64,000 nt of DNA from JAIBBV01 sp044347745 (GTDB lineage: Bacteria > Bdellovibrionota_C > UBA2361 > JAFLCA01), in contig JBIKUD010000009.1 in assembly GCA_044347745.1 (NCBI GenBank), positions 33,055-97,054 of the forward strand, read 5' to 3'. The notes under the pieces were generated by a model, which searched no databases, was not told where the DNA came from, and saw only the letters and a list, made by a program, of their open reading frames with translations. This document shows, piece by piece, positions 44,848-58,776 of this stretch. The first letter of the stretch is position 1; each line of letters opens with the position of its first letter. Made by a program: the position numbers and the translations under genes.

Positions 44848-46329
44848 TCAATTAACTTGGGATTCATACAACGGAATCATCCCATATCTCCCAATCAGCT
44901 CCAACTTTGGATCCTTCACCCCCAACTGCTCAAGAAATGGGACAATCGAGTAGACATCATAACAAGGAACAACAAACCAACGCGATGATTGCTTAAGTAA
45001 TTGACCTAGCACTTCTCGCACAAAGCCTTTCCTTGCTTCGGGGCCGGGATAAAACGGCAAAAACGGATAGGATGGAAGCAAGTGGATATTGTCAGAGATT
45101 CCGTAATAGGACAGCGGTAATTTTAGCCACTTCGCGCCCTGCGGATCCTTCAAACGCTCCAAGTCATTTCCTTCTCCCCAGCACGAGAAAAATAAAATTG
45201 GCTCATTTGCTTGTCTCTCGGAAGCTATCCTGGCGACTAAGCCACGAAAATCTTGTGAAAACTCCCTGCGCAACACGCGAGAATGTGGCGAGATTGCGAA
45301 ATACAAAAGCAATATTACGAGAGCTATATTTCGCAGTTTTTTTATTCTAAATAAACCAATACCAAGAGCGAGCGCGATGGCAAGCGCTGGACGGGTACCA
45401 ATCAGATATCGAGAAAAAACCGTAATATCGGTCGTTCCAAGGTACGCAATCGCAATAACGCCAAAGAGCGGAATAATTGCCCAGGCCAGCAAAAGTCCAA
45501 ATAATTCAGAACTAAGGGCCAGTCTGCGAAGCTGAGGCGCTTGAAGTAGCCCCGTGCGACGGAGAAGCACAAAACAAGCCAAAATAAGAATTGGGATGGA
45601 ATGCACATACAAAAATAGCGGCTCTATCTGAAAGCCGGTGTAATACAATACTTGCCTGCTTTCCCAGAGAGTAAGCATGTTTACAACAAGGGGAAGAGAA
45701 AGCAGAAAAGCTGATATAGCAAACAAGCCAGCTCGCAAAACAGAGATTCTCCGCGCTAGAAATACAGCCGCCGCCAAAGCTGGTGGTATGACCAACATCA
45801 AAAGGTGCCCATACACAGCTACTGCAGCAAACGATGCTGCGATGAAAAGGCGCGTGAGCTTATTCTGATGGAAATAGAGATAATAAAATGCGCAAATACA
45901 GCAAAATACAGACAACGGATACGGCCTTGCTGTTACTCCCTGATCCCGAATGAGGGGAAGATTTAGAAAAATGAGTGCGCTGGTCCACGCAATTTCATAG
46001 GAGCGCGTCATTCTGCGGGTCAGCACATAAAGCGCTGCTCCACTCGCCAAGGTAAAAATAAACGGAAGTATTCTTAGGGCCACCTCACCATTGCCTAGAA
46101 GCTGCACGGCAACCCATTCGAGGGCGTAAAATATAGGGGCCGGAAACATGTGAAACCACAGAAACGAGGCCGCATCCCAGAATCCCCGAGAAACTGCATC
46201 AGTCGCGGCAAACTCATCAAGCCACAAGCTATCGCTCAATCGCGGTATATAAAGAGCAATAGTAATGGCTAAAAGCACTAATTCGAGACGAAAGTAGCGC
46301 CAATGAAAGTGTTTTTTTGAAATCTTCAT
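44848..46329 (-). CDS. GT-C-type membrane glycosyltransferase (WLDE motif)
   Basis: 493 aa from the ATG at 46329 (the frame opens at 46374). SDSLWLDEFAATDAVSRGFWDAASFLWFHMFPAPIFYALEW is the classic first loop of PMT/ArnT-like enzymes, with the DE pair. About ten TM spans follow, then a soluble periplasmic tail (RIASERQANEPILFFSCWGEGNDLERL). Role in sugar transfer to a lipid-linked or protein acceptor is inferred. Convergent with the preceding gene, divergent from galU. Confidence 0.85.
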   Translation of the reverse strand: MKISKKHFHWRYFRLELVLLAITIALYIPRLSDSLWLDEFAATDAVSRGFWDAASFLWFHMFPAPIFYALEWVAVQLLGNGEVALRILPFIFTLASGAALYVLTRRMTRSYEIAWTSALIFLNLPLIRDQGVTARPYPLSVFCCICAFYYLYFHQNKLTRLFIAASFAAVAVYGHLLMLVIPPALAAAVFLARRISVLRAGLFAISAFLLSLPLVVNMLTLWESRQVLYYTGFQIEPLFLYVHSIPILILACFVLLRRTGLLQAPQLRRLALSSELFGLLLAWAIIPLFGVIAIAYLGTTDITVFSRYLIGTRPALAIALALGIGLFRIKKLRNIALVILLLYFAISPHSRVLRREFSQDFRGLVARIASERQANEPILFFSCWGEGNDLERLKDPQGAKWLKLPLSYYGISDNIHLLPSYPFLPFYPGPEARKGFVREVLGQLLKQSSRWFVVPCYDVYSIVPFLEQLGVKDPKLELIGRYGMIPLYESQVN

Positions 46330-46405
46330 TAAAGAGTATTTGCCCCAATTATGGGGCCGTGGCCCCCATGACATAACTTATGGATTGGTGTAAAACTACC
46401 AAACT

Positions 46406-47278
46406 ATGAGCACTATCCGCAAAGCTATCATCCCTGCCGCCGGTCTTGGAACTAGGTTTCTCCCTGCTACCAAGGCAGTTCCAAAGGAACTACTTCCCAT
46501 CGTTGATATCCCCACAATTCAGTATATCGTTCAGGAAGTGGTCGACGCAGGCATTGAGACGGTGGTGCTTATTACGGGCAAAGGCAAATCCAAGATTGTA
46601 GACCACTTTGATGTGTATCCTGAGCTTGAAGATAAGCTTGCTAAGGAGGGCAAAGAGGATCTTGTGCAGGCCCTACGCAAAACCTGCAACATGGTTAATA
46701 TCGTCTCTGTACGCCAGGGCACTCCTCGGGGATTAGGCCACGCAGTACTCTGCGCCAAAGATGTGGTTGGAAATGAACCCTTTGTCGTTCTTTTGGGCGA
46801 TGATTTGGTGGACGCCAAAGTTCCCTGCACCAAGCAAATGATAGATGTATACAACCAGCATAAAAAGTCAGTTGTGGCGGTTATGGAGGTTGAGCCCGAC
46901 GATGTTTCTAAATTCGGTATCTGTGCAGGCACACAAAAATCTGAACGTGTGATTGAACTAAACACCATGGTTGAGAAGCCAAAGCTGCAAGACGCCCCAT
47001 CGCGCATGGCCATAGTCGGCCGCTATCTTTTAACTCCGCAAATTTTTGAAATTCTTGAAAAGACAGACCCAGGCAAAGGAGGAGAGATTCAGCTTACTGA
47101 TGCCATGGCTCGGCTGATGAAGTCTGAAGGTTTTCTCGGCTACCAGTTTGAAGGCGATCGCTATGATGCGGGCGATAAATTTGGATTTTTGCAGGCAAAT
47201 ATTGCATACGCCATGAAGCGCCCAGATATTGCGCCCAAACTTATGGAGTACATGAAGCTCCTAACACGGGGAGCTTAA
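46406..47278 (+). CDS. galU: UTP-glucose-1-phosphate uridylyltransferase
   Basis: Makes UDP-glucose, donor for surface glycans. 290 aa. IIPAAGLGTRFLPATKAVPKELLPI (8-32) is the nucleotide-binding signature; PTIQYIVQEVVDAGIE, LGHAVLCAKDVVGNEPFVVLLGDDLVD and FEGDRYDAGDKFGFLQANIAYAM are diagnostic GalU. Followed after 3 bp by a small gene. Its own promoter lies in the 75-bp gap from the opposite GT-C start. Confidence 0.97.
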   Translation: MSTIRKAIIPAAGLGTRFLPATKAVPKELLPIVDIPTIQYIVQEVVDAGIETVVLITGKGKSKIVDHFDVYPELEDKLAKEGKEDLVQALRKTCNMVNIVSVRQGTPRGLGHAVLCAKDVVGNEPFVVLLGDDLVDAKVPCTKQMIDVYNQHKKSVVAVMEVEPDDVSKFGICAGTQKSERVIELNTMVEKPKLQDAPSRMAIVGRYLLTPQIFEILEKTDPGKGGEIQLTDAMARLMKSEGFLGYQFEGDRYDAGDKFGFLQANIAYAMKRPDIAPKLMEYMKLLTRGA

Positions 47279-47281
47279 AAA

Positions 47282-47560
47282 ATGTCTGATTTCGTGCCTA
47301 ATTATCAGCGTGTGCACTATTGGGTACAAAACTACGGCTTGGCCGGAATCGATGACAAGCAGGCCTTAGAAAATTTTATCGAATGCGAAACCCGTGAGCA
47401 GGTAAAACTTTTGCAGCAAGAACTAATGTTGCTTATGGACGGTAAATTCAAAGAAGAAATCCTTGATAAACTCGTCGGCAAAAAGCGTAAAGTTAAGTAC
47501 GGTTCATATATAGAGTGGGCAAAACTTATGATGCTTTGGATTGCAGGCTACAAGGGCTAG
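47282..47560 (+). CDS. Small hypothetical protein coupled to galU
   Basis: 92 aa starting 3 bp after the galU stop, so co-translated. Sequence: MSDFVPNYQRVHYWVQNYGLAG, two helices (LENFIECETREQVKLLQQELMLLMDGKFKEEILDKL), then a basic GKKRKVKYGS and a C-terminal hydrophobic helix (WAKLMMLWIAGY). No signal peptide, no family recognised. Reminiscent of small DNA- or membrane-associated proteins, but function is unknown. Confidence 0.7.
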   Translation: MSDFVPNYQRVHYWVQNYGLAGIDDKQALENFIECETREQVKLLQQELMLLMDGKFKEEILDKLVGKKRKVKYGSYIEWAKLMMLWIAGYKG

Positions 47561-47787
47561 GTCCTCGTGCACTCGTCCTGCAACTATTTGCCGTGGAACT
47601 CGCGCACTTAATTAAAATCAGCTCGAATACAAACTTCAGGATAGCAGGGAAGCTGGCACAAGGCCTCTATTTCCTTAGGACTACTACTGCCCTAAACCAA
47701 GATCCAAGTTCTGTAATTCCGCCAATTTTTCGGCCTTTTCCAGCGCTCGGAGACAGTGCCTCAAATGGTGCTCACCTCAGGGAAGCT

Positions 47788-48612
47788 CTATTCAGTTGGC
47801 GGATTGAGTTTCCGAAACTCCTGATGATGCTTCGCAATTAACTGATACGCCTCTTCGGGAGTATCAACAATCTGGATATGTTCAAAATCTTTGGCGCTTA
47901 CTAGACCATCAGCTAAAGGACGAATTTTCATCCAATCAATAAGACCGGTCCAAAATTCTTTGCCTAAAAACACAAGCGGCTTTGGTTCTATGTGTTTTAC
48001 TTGTATCAGCTGCCAAGCAAAGAACAATTCAAGCACAGTCCCAATTCCGCCAGGAGTTACGATGATCGAATGCGAGAGGCGCATAAAATCGTCTAGCCTC
48101 GATGAAAAACGCATATGATGGCGTTTCACATCTAGGTGATGATTAGGCTCGGGCTCCCACTCCAGCTGAATAGTTAAACCGAGTGACAGGCCTTTTTTGC
48201 GGCTAGCTTTCTTTCCAGCCTTGGCGCCTTTGTTGGCGGCCTCCATCAGTCCTGGCCCGCCTCCAGTAAGAATATCTATGCCATCCGCTGCCAACAGCCT
48301 AGCTAGCTCAATCACATGATTGTACGCCTGAGTTTCTGGCTGAATGCGAGCACTTCCAAAAATGCAGGTCCGGTAAAAACGATTCTCTTCAAGCTTGCGT
48401 AGCTCATCCTCAATAATGATCACTCGCTGGTGAAGCAGCTTAAGCCGCTCGTCAAGATGCCTACGTCGCTGCCCGCGGCTGAACGCACGTTTTGATTGCT
48501 CCCCGAGAATTGCATTTTTTTTAGTAGCAACGGCGGAACTTGTTTGGCCTACTTTCTTTCCTGAGGCTTTGGGGGCGCTTTTGCGATTTTTATTTTTGAA
48601 AGATTTGGACAT
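47788..48612 (-). CDS. LOG-family (YgdH/TIGR00730-like) protein
   Basis: 274 aa with a Lys/Arg-rich disordered N-terminus (1-55). The LOG core runs from CIFGSARIQPETQAYNHVIELARLLA (83-108) through GGGPGLMEAANKGA (117-130) to PGGIGTVLE (187-195), the nucleotide-binding signature of lysine-decarboxylase-like/LOG phosphoribohydrolases. It could be a nucleotide 5'-monophosphate nucleosidase (PpnN-like) or cytokinin-type enzyme; sequence does not decide. Convergent with the galU operon. Confidence 0.88.
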   Translation of the reverse strand: MSKSFKNKNRKSAPKASGKKVGQTSSAVATKKNAILGEQSKRAFSRGQRRRHLDERLKLLHQRVIIIEDELRKLEENRFYRTCIFGSARIQPETQAYNHVIELARLLAADGIDILTGGGPGLMEAANKGAKAGKKASRKKGLSLGLTIQLEWEPEPNHHLDVKRHHMRFSSRLDDFMRLSHSIIVTPGGIGTVLELFFAWQLIQVKHIEPKPLVFLGKEFWTGLIDWMKIRPLADGLVSAKDFEHIQIVDTPEEAYQLIAKHHQEFRKLNPPTE

Positions 48613-48730
48613 GGAACATTTACTTCTTAAAAAGACAAACTGATGGCTTTAAGCCTCTATCTTATGACAATTCGCTCAGGAGTTGAAATGTATGTATTTC
48701 TGGAGTCTCATATAGGCAATAGAAACGGCA

Positions 48731-49144
48731 TTAGGACGCGACTTTTCGAATTGGACTGGCGGCGAGATCATCGGGATGGGACTGCGATAGCTGAGAATCT
48801 TCAAAGTGTGATTGCTCTCGCAAAAGCGAAGTCCAGGCCTCCCAGCCAGACATACTAGAGCGCTCATTTATGAGGTCTAACACAACCTCTGGCTCATCTC
48901 CCGGGTGGGCATCACAGAGGGTCTGAAGAGAATACTCAACAAAGCGCATAGCCTTTAAAATATCATCAAAATGTCCAGGCAATATAAGCCCCGCTTGTCG
49001 CCGGGAGGTGCGCGCCTGAGCACGCTCTATAGCCTTTCGTAGTTCAGCAGCAGCTTGCTCAAGCTCACTGAGCTCTTGCTGACGTAGAGGCGTGCTGTGT
49101 AAGCGCGGATTATGATGCGGATGGAAAAAGCGATAAATATCCAA
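48731..49144 (-). CDS. Hypothetical soluble protein
   Basis: 137 aa, mostly helical: HHNPRLHSTPLRQQELSELEQAAAELRKAIERAQARTSRR (coiled-coil-like), GHFDDILKAMRFVEYSLQTLCDAHPGDEPEVVLDLINERSSMSGWEAW. No signal peptide, TM or motif recognised. It starts 586 nt upstream of nothing conserved and ends 119 bp before the LOG gene on the same strand, so it may be co-transcribed. Codon use is ordinary. Confidence 0.6.
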   Translation of the reverse strand: MDIYRFFHPHHNPRLHSTPLRQQELSELEQAAAELRKAIERAQARTSRRQAGLILPGHFDDILKAMRFVEYSLQTLCDAHPGDEPEVVLDLINERSSMSGWEAWTSLLREQSHFEDSQLSQSHPDDLAASPIRKVAS

Positions 49145-49400
49145 GGCTACACCCGAGTAGTGCGTAGTCGGATTAACATCATCCGTTTAAATTAAAGAGG
49201 GTTTCCCCTACGGTTAGAATAGGGGCAAGCACAGAGTGCCACAAGAGGCTATTATCTTAAGGCAACTAGTTCTCTATGGTTTTATGCTATCAATTGGGGC
49301 ATAGCTCTTATATGCCCCGGAAGTCATGTGTTAGAACCCGCCCCTTCCTTATTGCACATGGCTTAGTTTGGGTTCATAAATTTCGGTCTAGGTTGGAAAT

Positions 49401-49751
49401 ATGCGTTCTTTGATTTACGGCATCTGGTCTTTGGTTCCACTATTTTTTCTGCTTAATTGGCTGTGGGGCGTCCTCGAACGTGCAGGCAAAGAACAAAAAA
49501 GAGGCTCAAGCATCGATTCATTTAAGCAGTTTTTGTTCGTGTTAGCTTGCGTAGGCGTTGCAGTACTAATCGATCAGCTTTTTCTTGAAGACCTCGTAAA
49601 TTTTCTCATTCCAGACATTTTTCCCTTGGCGTTTTATCAAGTTCTGCTTCTACCTCTGGTACTCTACCTTGGGGCTGTTGTTCTGGGACCAAGTAGGCAT
49701 ATTCGAATTGAAAAGGCGCCAAATCCAAGCCGACCAAAACGTAGGTCCTAG
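49401..49751 (+). CDS. Small membrane protein upstream of rnhB
   Basis: 116 aa with two to three hydrophobic spans (LIYGIWSLVPLFFLLNWLWGVL, FLFVLACVGVAVLIDQLF, VLLLPLVLYLGAVVLG) separated by a polar loop and a basic tail (KAPNPSRPKRRS). No family recognised. rnhB starts 14 bp after its stop, so it belongs to the same transcript as rnhB-yraN. Confidence 0.65.
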   Translation: MRSLIYGIWSLVPLFFLLNWLWGVLERAGKEQKRGSSIDSFKQFLFVLACVGVAVLIDQLFLEDLVNFLIPDIFPLAFYQVLLLPLVLYLGAVVLGPSRHIRIEKAPNPSRPKRRS

Positions 49752-49765
49752 ACTAACCAGAAATA

Positions 49766-50374
49766 ATGAACGATTTAGAGCTGTTACATAAAGAGAGTGC
49801 CCAGCTTATCTGCGGCGTCGATGAAGTGGGCCGTGGGCCTTTGGCCGGCCCAGTTGTGGCCGCTGCGGCGGTGTTTAGGTCGAATTATCAAAATCCACAC
49901 TTCAAGGACTCAAAAAAGCTATCAGCCAAGCGCCGCGAAGAACTTTTTGAATATATTAAAAGTGAAGCAGTATCGTGGGCAATTGTTTCTGTTGGTCACC
50001 ATCGAATTAAAGAGCTGAATATTAGAGAAGCTTCAAAACTTGCCATGAGCCTTGCTGTGAAAAGAATAAAAGCAGATCTCGTGTTGGTCGACGGAAACAT
50101 GCGAATTGACACAAAAATTCCGCAAAAAACCATTATTGGCGGAGACGCGAGCCAAGTGCAAATTTCCGCAGCTTCAATCTTGGCTAAAGTATATCGAGAC
50201 AGGCTGATGCAGGTTCTGGACTCGAAATACCCAGGGTTTGGACTGGCCCAACACGCTGGCTACCCCACGGCCGCACATCGCGAGGCCATAGCATCTGTGG
50301 GCCCAAGTAAAATTCATCGGGTGACTTTTAGAGGAGTTCGTGAGTACCTATGGACTTCGCCCGTCTCTATTTGA
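49766..50374 (+). CDS. rnhB: Ribonuclease HII
   Basis: Removes ribonucleotides from DNA and degrades RNA/DNA hybrids. 202 aa. CGVDEVGRGPLAGPVVAAAAVF (17-38) with D19 and E20, LVLVDGNM with D109 and the SAASILAKVYRDRLM region are the RNase HII active-site blocks. The 3' end overlaps the alternative yraN start by 35 bp. No unusual feature. Confidence 0.96.
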   Translation: MNDLELLHKESAQLICGVDEVGRGPLAGPVVAAAAVFRSNYQNPHFKDSKKLSAKRREELFEYIKSEAVSWAIVSVGHHRIKELNIREASKLAMSLAVKRIKADLVLVDGNMRIDTKIPQKTIIGGDASQVQISAASILAKVYRDRLMQVLDSKYPGFGLAQHAGYPTAAHREAIASVGPSKIHRVTFRGVREYLWTSPVSI

Positions 50375-50495
50375 CCAGAAAGTCGACCCAGCAATCAAAG
50401 CGCTCCCAATAGGTATCAATTTGCCCCCAGCAACTTTTGACGCTTTTTTGCGAATAGTAAGAAAGGCGCTTGGGCAACTATTTGAAGGGAAACGT

Positions 50496-50987
50496 ATGAT
50501 TAGGGTCAAACGATTTAAGCGACTAATTTTGTATCGAGTGCAAAGGTATAGATCCCAATTTCGCTACTGGAAAAGTCTTGGCGCCTGGGGGGAACGGAAG
50601 GCTAGCCGCTATTTGACTAAAAAAGGGCTTTGGATACGACACAGAAACTGGAAATGCGCCCTAGGCGAATTAGATATAGTTGCCCAAGATAGAGGAACAC
50701 TGGTGGTTATTGAAGTTAAAACTCGACAAGCCGAGGTCTCCCATACTTTTGCGCCAGAAGATGCAGTTGATTTGAGAAAGTCACAAAAAATTGAGGCTGT
50801 TACTAAGTGGTACCTTAAACGTGAGCGGGTTGATATTCGGCGTAAGCGCCTCCATATAGTCCGCTTTGATACAATTGCGATAACCGCGAGAAGTGCTGGG
50901 TTTGGCTGGAAAGTTGAAAAGTTAAACTGGATGACCAATAACAGTTTCGAACGTTATGCTCGAAGTGAATCTTCTACTTATAAATGA
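50496..50987 (+). CDS. yraN: YraN/UPF0102-family nuclease-like protein
   Basis: 163 aa from the ATG at 50496, chosen because AAGGGA lies 5 nt upstream; an in-frame GTG at 50340, inside rnhB, would add 52 residues not found in the family. LGAWGERKASRYLTKKGLWIRHRNWKCALGELDIVAQDRGTLVVIEVKTRQA is the UPF0102 core with the PD-(D/E)xK-like GELDIVA..VEVKT pattern, here VIEVKT. It follows rnhB, the usual neighbour, suggesting a DNA repair or processing role. Confidence 0.88.
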   Translation: MIRVKRFKRLILYRVQRYRSQFRYWKSLGAWGERKASRYLTKKGLWIRHRNWKCALGELDIVAQDRGTLVVIEVKTRQAEVSHTFAPEDAVDLRKSQKIEAVTKWYLKRERVDIRRKRLHIVRFDTIAITARSAGFGWKVEKLNWMTNNSFERYARSESSTYK

Positions 50988-51052
50988 GCTTGAAATGCCT
51001 CGGAAACTGGATTTGCAATCTTGGCCCAAGTTGAATTTGAGCCTAAGTTTAA

Positions 51053-52699
51053 GTGAACTTACGCAACGATAGGGCTTCTGATCAGGTGGCATCCTCAACA
51101 ACCGACATTAAGTTTAAAAAACTATTGAGCTTCACTAGCTTCTTGGTGGCAATCAGTCTTCTCGCCAAGATTGTGTACTTGAGCTGGACCTGCGACGACG
51201 CATTAATAACATTACGCACCATCGATAACCTTTTAAACGGATATGGACTTCGCTGGAACGTCATCGAACGGGTGCAAACATACACCCACCCACTCTGGCT
51301 TGGAGTTCTAATCCCATTCTGGGCTGTGTTATCAGACCCTGAAGTTGCTCTTATTCTTCCAGGAGTTTTGTTCTCTGCTTTGACCATTGTTCTGCTATGG
51401 CAATACCTCTGTAATGATTCAGAAGATCGAGTTTGGGTATTTACACTCCTTCTATCCTCGACGGCGTTTATACACTTCTGCACTTCAGGACTAGAGAACT
51501 CACTCTCACATTTTTTAGCTGTCTGTTTTTGTATTTGGCTACCGCGCGCTGACGAGAGCAAACCAAGGGCAATCTTATTCGCCAGCATATTTGCTGCACT
51601 TCTTTGCCTAAATCGTTTAGATTTTGCGCTTTTGGTCTTTCCTGGTCTTCTGCTGCTACTAGTGCAATCTCCAACCACTTCAACTCTCAGGCTTCTCGCC
51701 ATGGGATTATCTCCGCTTTTTGCCTGGCTTGCTTTTTCTTTAGTCTACTACGGCTCATTCGTACCAAATACTGCCTATGCTAAGTTGGGGGTAAACTGGC
51801 CCTTAAGCGAGCGACTAGCTCAGGGCCATTCCTATTTTTTATTCTCAGCAATCACCGATAAGGGAACATTTTATGGACTGCTGATATGCACCATACTTGC
51901 GGCTATCTCCAGATATCGGCCGGCAATAGCTGTCGCTTTCGGGTCGACATTATATTGCTTTTACGTTTATTGGATTGGTGGCGATTATATGGGTGGAAGG
52001 TTCCTTACCACGCCATTCATAGCAGTGGTTTGCGCTAGCATGGCTAATCAGCTCAAACGACCTTTCAAAATTGCTTTCGTTTTACTTATAGCGATACTTC
52101 AACTTGTTCCAACGGGAATTGGGCCACTAAAGTCTCTAAATGGGATAGTTAATGAGCATGCACATTATCAAGAGCATACGGGCTTGTTTACTGCTAACCA
52201 CGCCAGGCCGTCCTTTAATCACTTCCATCCCACGCAGCTCATAAAGAATAACGCTCGCGTAATAACGCTCTATACAATCGGATACAGCGCTTTTTACTTG
52301 GGACCAAAGGTGTACATCGTCGACGCTTTGGGGCTTGGCGATCCGCTTATGTCTCGGTTGGCTGTTCCGCCTGAAAATCGAATTCGAGTTGGACACTTCA
52401 CAAGACTACTTCCTATTGGCTACATGGAAACGATTTATTCTGGAAAGAACCAGATAAAATCCCCAATAATCGCCAGTACCTATGAAACCATCAGGTTGGT
52501 CACCCAGGGACCCATCTGGTCATGGGAAAGATTTAGGGCTATGTGGAAGCTACATAAATTAGGCCAGCAGCTTGCACGCAACGGTGAAAGTTATCGCGGA
52601 GATTCGATTGAGCCGTTTTTAAGAACGAACCCAATACCTCCAAAATTTGAAGACTATAGATTTATTCGTGAAGACGGAAGCGGGACACCTTTGCGCTAA
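51053..52699 (+). CDS. AftB-like GT-C membrane glycosyltransferase
   Basis: 548 aa beginning with GTG at 51053. TWTCDDALITLRTIDNLLNGYGLRWNVIERVQTYTHPLW in the first loop matches the pattern of AftB-type and related polyprenyl-sugar-dependent transferases (DD plus N-x-ERV). Around ten TM spans and a soluble C-terminal domain (PIIASTYETIRLVTQGPIWSWERFRAMW). It is a solitary gene between yraN and the rRNA operon. Acceptor unknown. Confidence 0.75.
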   Translation: MNLRNDRASDQVASSTTDIKFKKLLSFTSFLVAISLLAKIVYLSWTCDDALITLRTIDNLLNGYGLRWNVIERVQTYTHPLWLGVLIPFWAVLSDPEVALILPGVLFSALTIVLLWQYLCNDSEDRVWVFTLLLSSTAFIHFCTSGLENSLSHFLAVCFCIWLPRADESKPRAILFASIFAALLCLNRLDFALLVFPGLLLLLVQSPTTSTLRLLAMGLSPLFAWLAFSLVYYGSFVPNTAYAKLGVNWPLSERLAQGHSYFLFSAITDKGTFYGLLICTILAAISRYRPAIAVAFGSTLYCFYVYWIGGDYMGGRFLTTPFIAVVCASMANQLKRPFKIAFVLLIAILQLVPTGIGPLKSLNGIVNEHAHYQEHTGLFTANHARPSFNHFHPTQLIKNNARVITLYTIGYSAFYLGPKVYIVDALGLGDPLMSRLAVPPENRIRVGHFTRLLPIGYMETIYSGKNQIKSPIIASTYETIRLVTQGPIWSWERFRAMWKLHKLGQQLARNGESYRGDSIEPFLRTNPIPPKFEDYRFIREDGSGTPLR

Positions 52700-53166
52700 T
52701 CGGTGAACATGAGAATCCACAAAAACTCTTACTCCCAATGACCCTCACAACTGAGATTAAACGTATTTGGACTCTTAGTCGCGAATGATGAGGCCGTGCA
52801 TCATCAACTTAGGAAACAACTAGGGAGAACCATATAAAATTCAAGAATCATGCGTGCGAGGGCGGAATCCTGGCAATGCGAACCTTTAGGTTGGTTAGCG
52901 ATTAAGCACACGCAGTGTGCTTCCGCTGCGGCACAGGAGCAACGCGACAGCCTGTCTCGCCGGAGCTCACTATCGATATCGAGTGAAATAAGTTCAGATG
53001 AACTAGCGAAGGCGGAAGCAGCGCAAATTCGCCTCCGCGCCGCTAATTCTCTTTGCCGACGAGAGAGTAGAACAGGCGGTATGGCGGATTACCGACAACC
53101 CCAGCATTCAAATCTAAAAGGGTACGAGCCAGCCACCCGCCTTCACCCTCTGGGCTATGGCGGGGT
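52700..53166. other. Hairpin-rich non-coding segment beside the rRNA operon
   Basis: About 470 bp without a credible gene. Several dyads: AACCTTTAGGTT (52880-52891), AGCACAC/GTGTGCT (near 52906-52922), the TATCGATATCGA palindrome (52974-52985), AGGCGGAA/TTCGCCT (near 53010-53033), CACCCGCC/GGCGGGGTG (53134-53167). This is a patchy GC-rich pattern typical of dispersed intergenic repeats. A 163-codon frame at 52850-53341 overlaps 5S and is rejected. Confidence 0.45.
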
Positions 53167-53198
53167 GCTTTTGTACTGCTCTAAAGCAGTACAAAAGC
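53167..53198 (-). terminator. Second hairpin after the rRNA operon
   Basis: Perfect 14-bp stem (53167-53180 with 53185-53198) with loop CTAA. Downstream of the first terminator on the minus strand. Back-up terminator candidate. Confidence 0.75.
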
Positions 53199-53203
53199 AA
53201 AAA

Positions 53204-53233
53204 GCCCCTCGTAATCTTTCGAATACGAGGGGC
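53204..53233 (-). terminator. Rho-independent terminator of the rRNA operon
   Basis: GCCCCTCGTA (53204-53213) pairs with TACGAGGGGC (53224-53233), loop of 10 nt, followed on the minus strand by TTTTTGCTTTT. It lies just past the 5S 3' end. Confidence 0.88.
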
Positions 53234-53238
53234 AAAAA

Positions 53239-53350
53239 TCCTGGCAACGTCCTACTTTCCCGGGAGTTCCCAGTATCATCGGCTCCGGAGGGCTTAACGA
53301 CCGTGTTCGGTATGGGAACGGGTGGGACCCCTCCGATGTAACCACCAGGC
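53239..53350 (-). rRNA. rrf: 5S ribosomal RNA
   Basis: On the minus strand the conserved blocks appear in order: CCTGGTGGTTACATCGG, CCCACCCGTTCCCATACCG, AACACGGTCGTTAAGCCC and GGGAACTCCCGGGAAAGTAG, with pairing ends (CCTGG/CCAGG). About 112 nt; ends are estimated to a few bases. Confidence 0.95.
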
Positions 53351-53554
53351 TAGAATCGTTCGTGAACGTCTCTAGTCTGTTGGCTATCTAGTCCCTATAT
53401 CACGGAGATAAAGGAAGAATGCGAATGAAAGTTGCTTCGAACCTCGACTGCTCACGCAGTCGAAAGAACATTCTCGAGCGCAATCATTCAAACTGAACAA
53501 AAACAACTTGTACAATTTGAAGCCTACAGTGACAAAGCCTCAGTCACTGTAAAT

Positions 53555-56555
<3,001 letters not shown>

Positions 56556-56580
<25 letters not shown>

Positions 56581-57264
56581 GCTGGGTTCTGTTTATTGCA
56601 GAGTTAAAACTGGCTTTCGCCAAAATTAACACTAAACAACCGCTTTTTACACCGAGAGGTGAAAAAGCCAGAAACACAGCAACGCCGATTGCGCTCGAGA
56701 ATGTTCTCTCAGCAACTTTTGAAGTAATACATATCATTCCCGCCGAAACTCATCTCTCAGCGGACGATTGTATTACGCCATTCGCATTCTACCCAATCCA
56801 AACTGTCAATTCTTCAAACCAGCTCCGCACCAGAAGAAGAAAGCGATTACTGATAAACCTAAGCAACGTTGAGTGCTTACAAAAAAGTAAACAATTAACC
56901 CTACTTAAGCCTCCCACATGGGGAGAATCTGGTAATCGATAGAAGCTATACAACCTCGTAGCAGATAGGTCCTCATTACAAAGACACTTTTTGCTCGAAT
57001 CAGACGAACTAAATAATTACAAGGCTGCCTTGCGGCACTCTGTTTGTGTTCCTACCTGGATCGTCCTAGTTTCTGTCGTCGGAGTGAGATCCAACGTCTT
57101 AGTTTGTAAACGAAGAGTGATAAATCAATCTTCCAGACTAAGAAGGAAACTATTTTCTATGCCTAATCACCTTTCGGTAATTAAAACGAAACTAAATAAA
57201 TAGTTTCATTTGTCATGCGGTCATCAGCGTTAGCTGAAGATGCAAACAACACTGTGGACTCCTT
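56556..57264 (-). other. 16S-23S internal transcribed spacer without tRNA
   Basis: About 710 nt. I searched for the T-arm GGTTCRAAYCC and for Ile/Ala tRNA blocks on both strands and found none, unlike many proteobacterial operons. The start of the spacer contains the 23S processing stem. Short ORFs here are not credible. Confidence 0.7.

Positions 57265-58776
<1,512 letters not shown>

Noticed and set aside
47515..47841. 108-codon plus-strand ORF after the small galU-linked gene
   Set aside because: Overlaps genes at both ends in the wrong frame or strand.
52850..53341. 163-codon plus-strand ORF next to 5S rRNA
   Set aside because: It overlaps the 5S gene and both terminator hairpins and shows no protein-family features.
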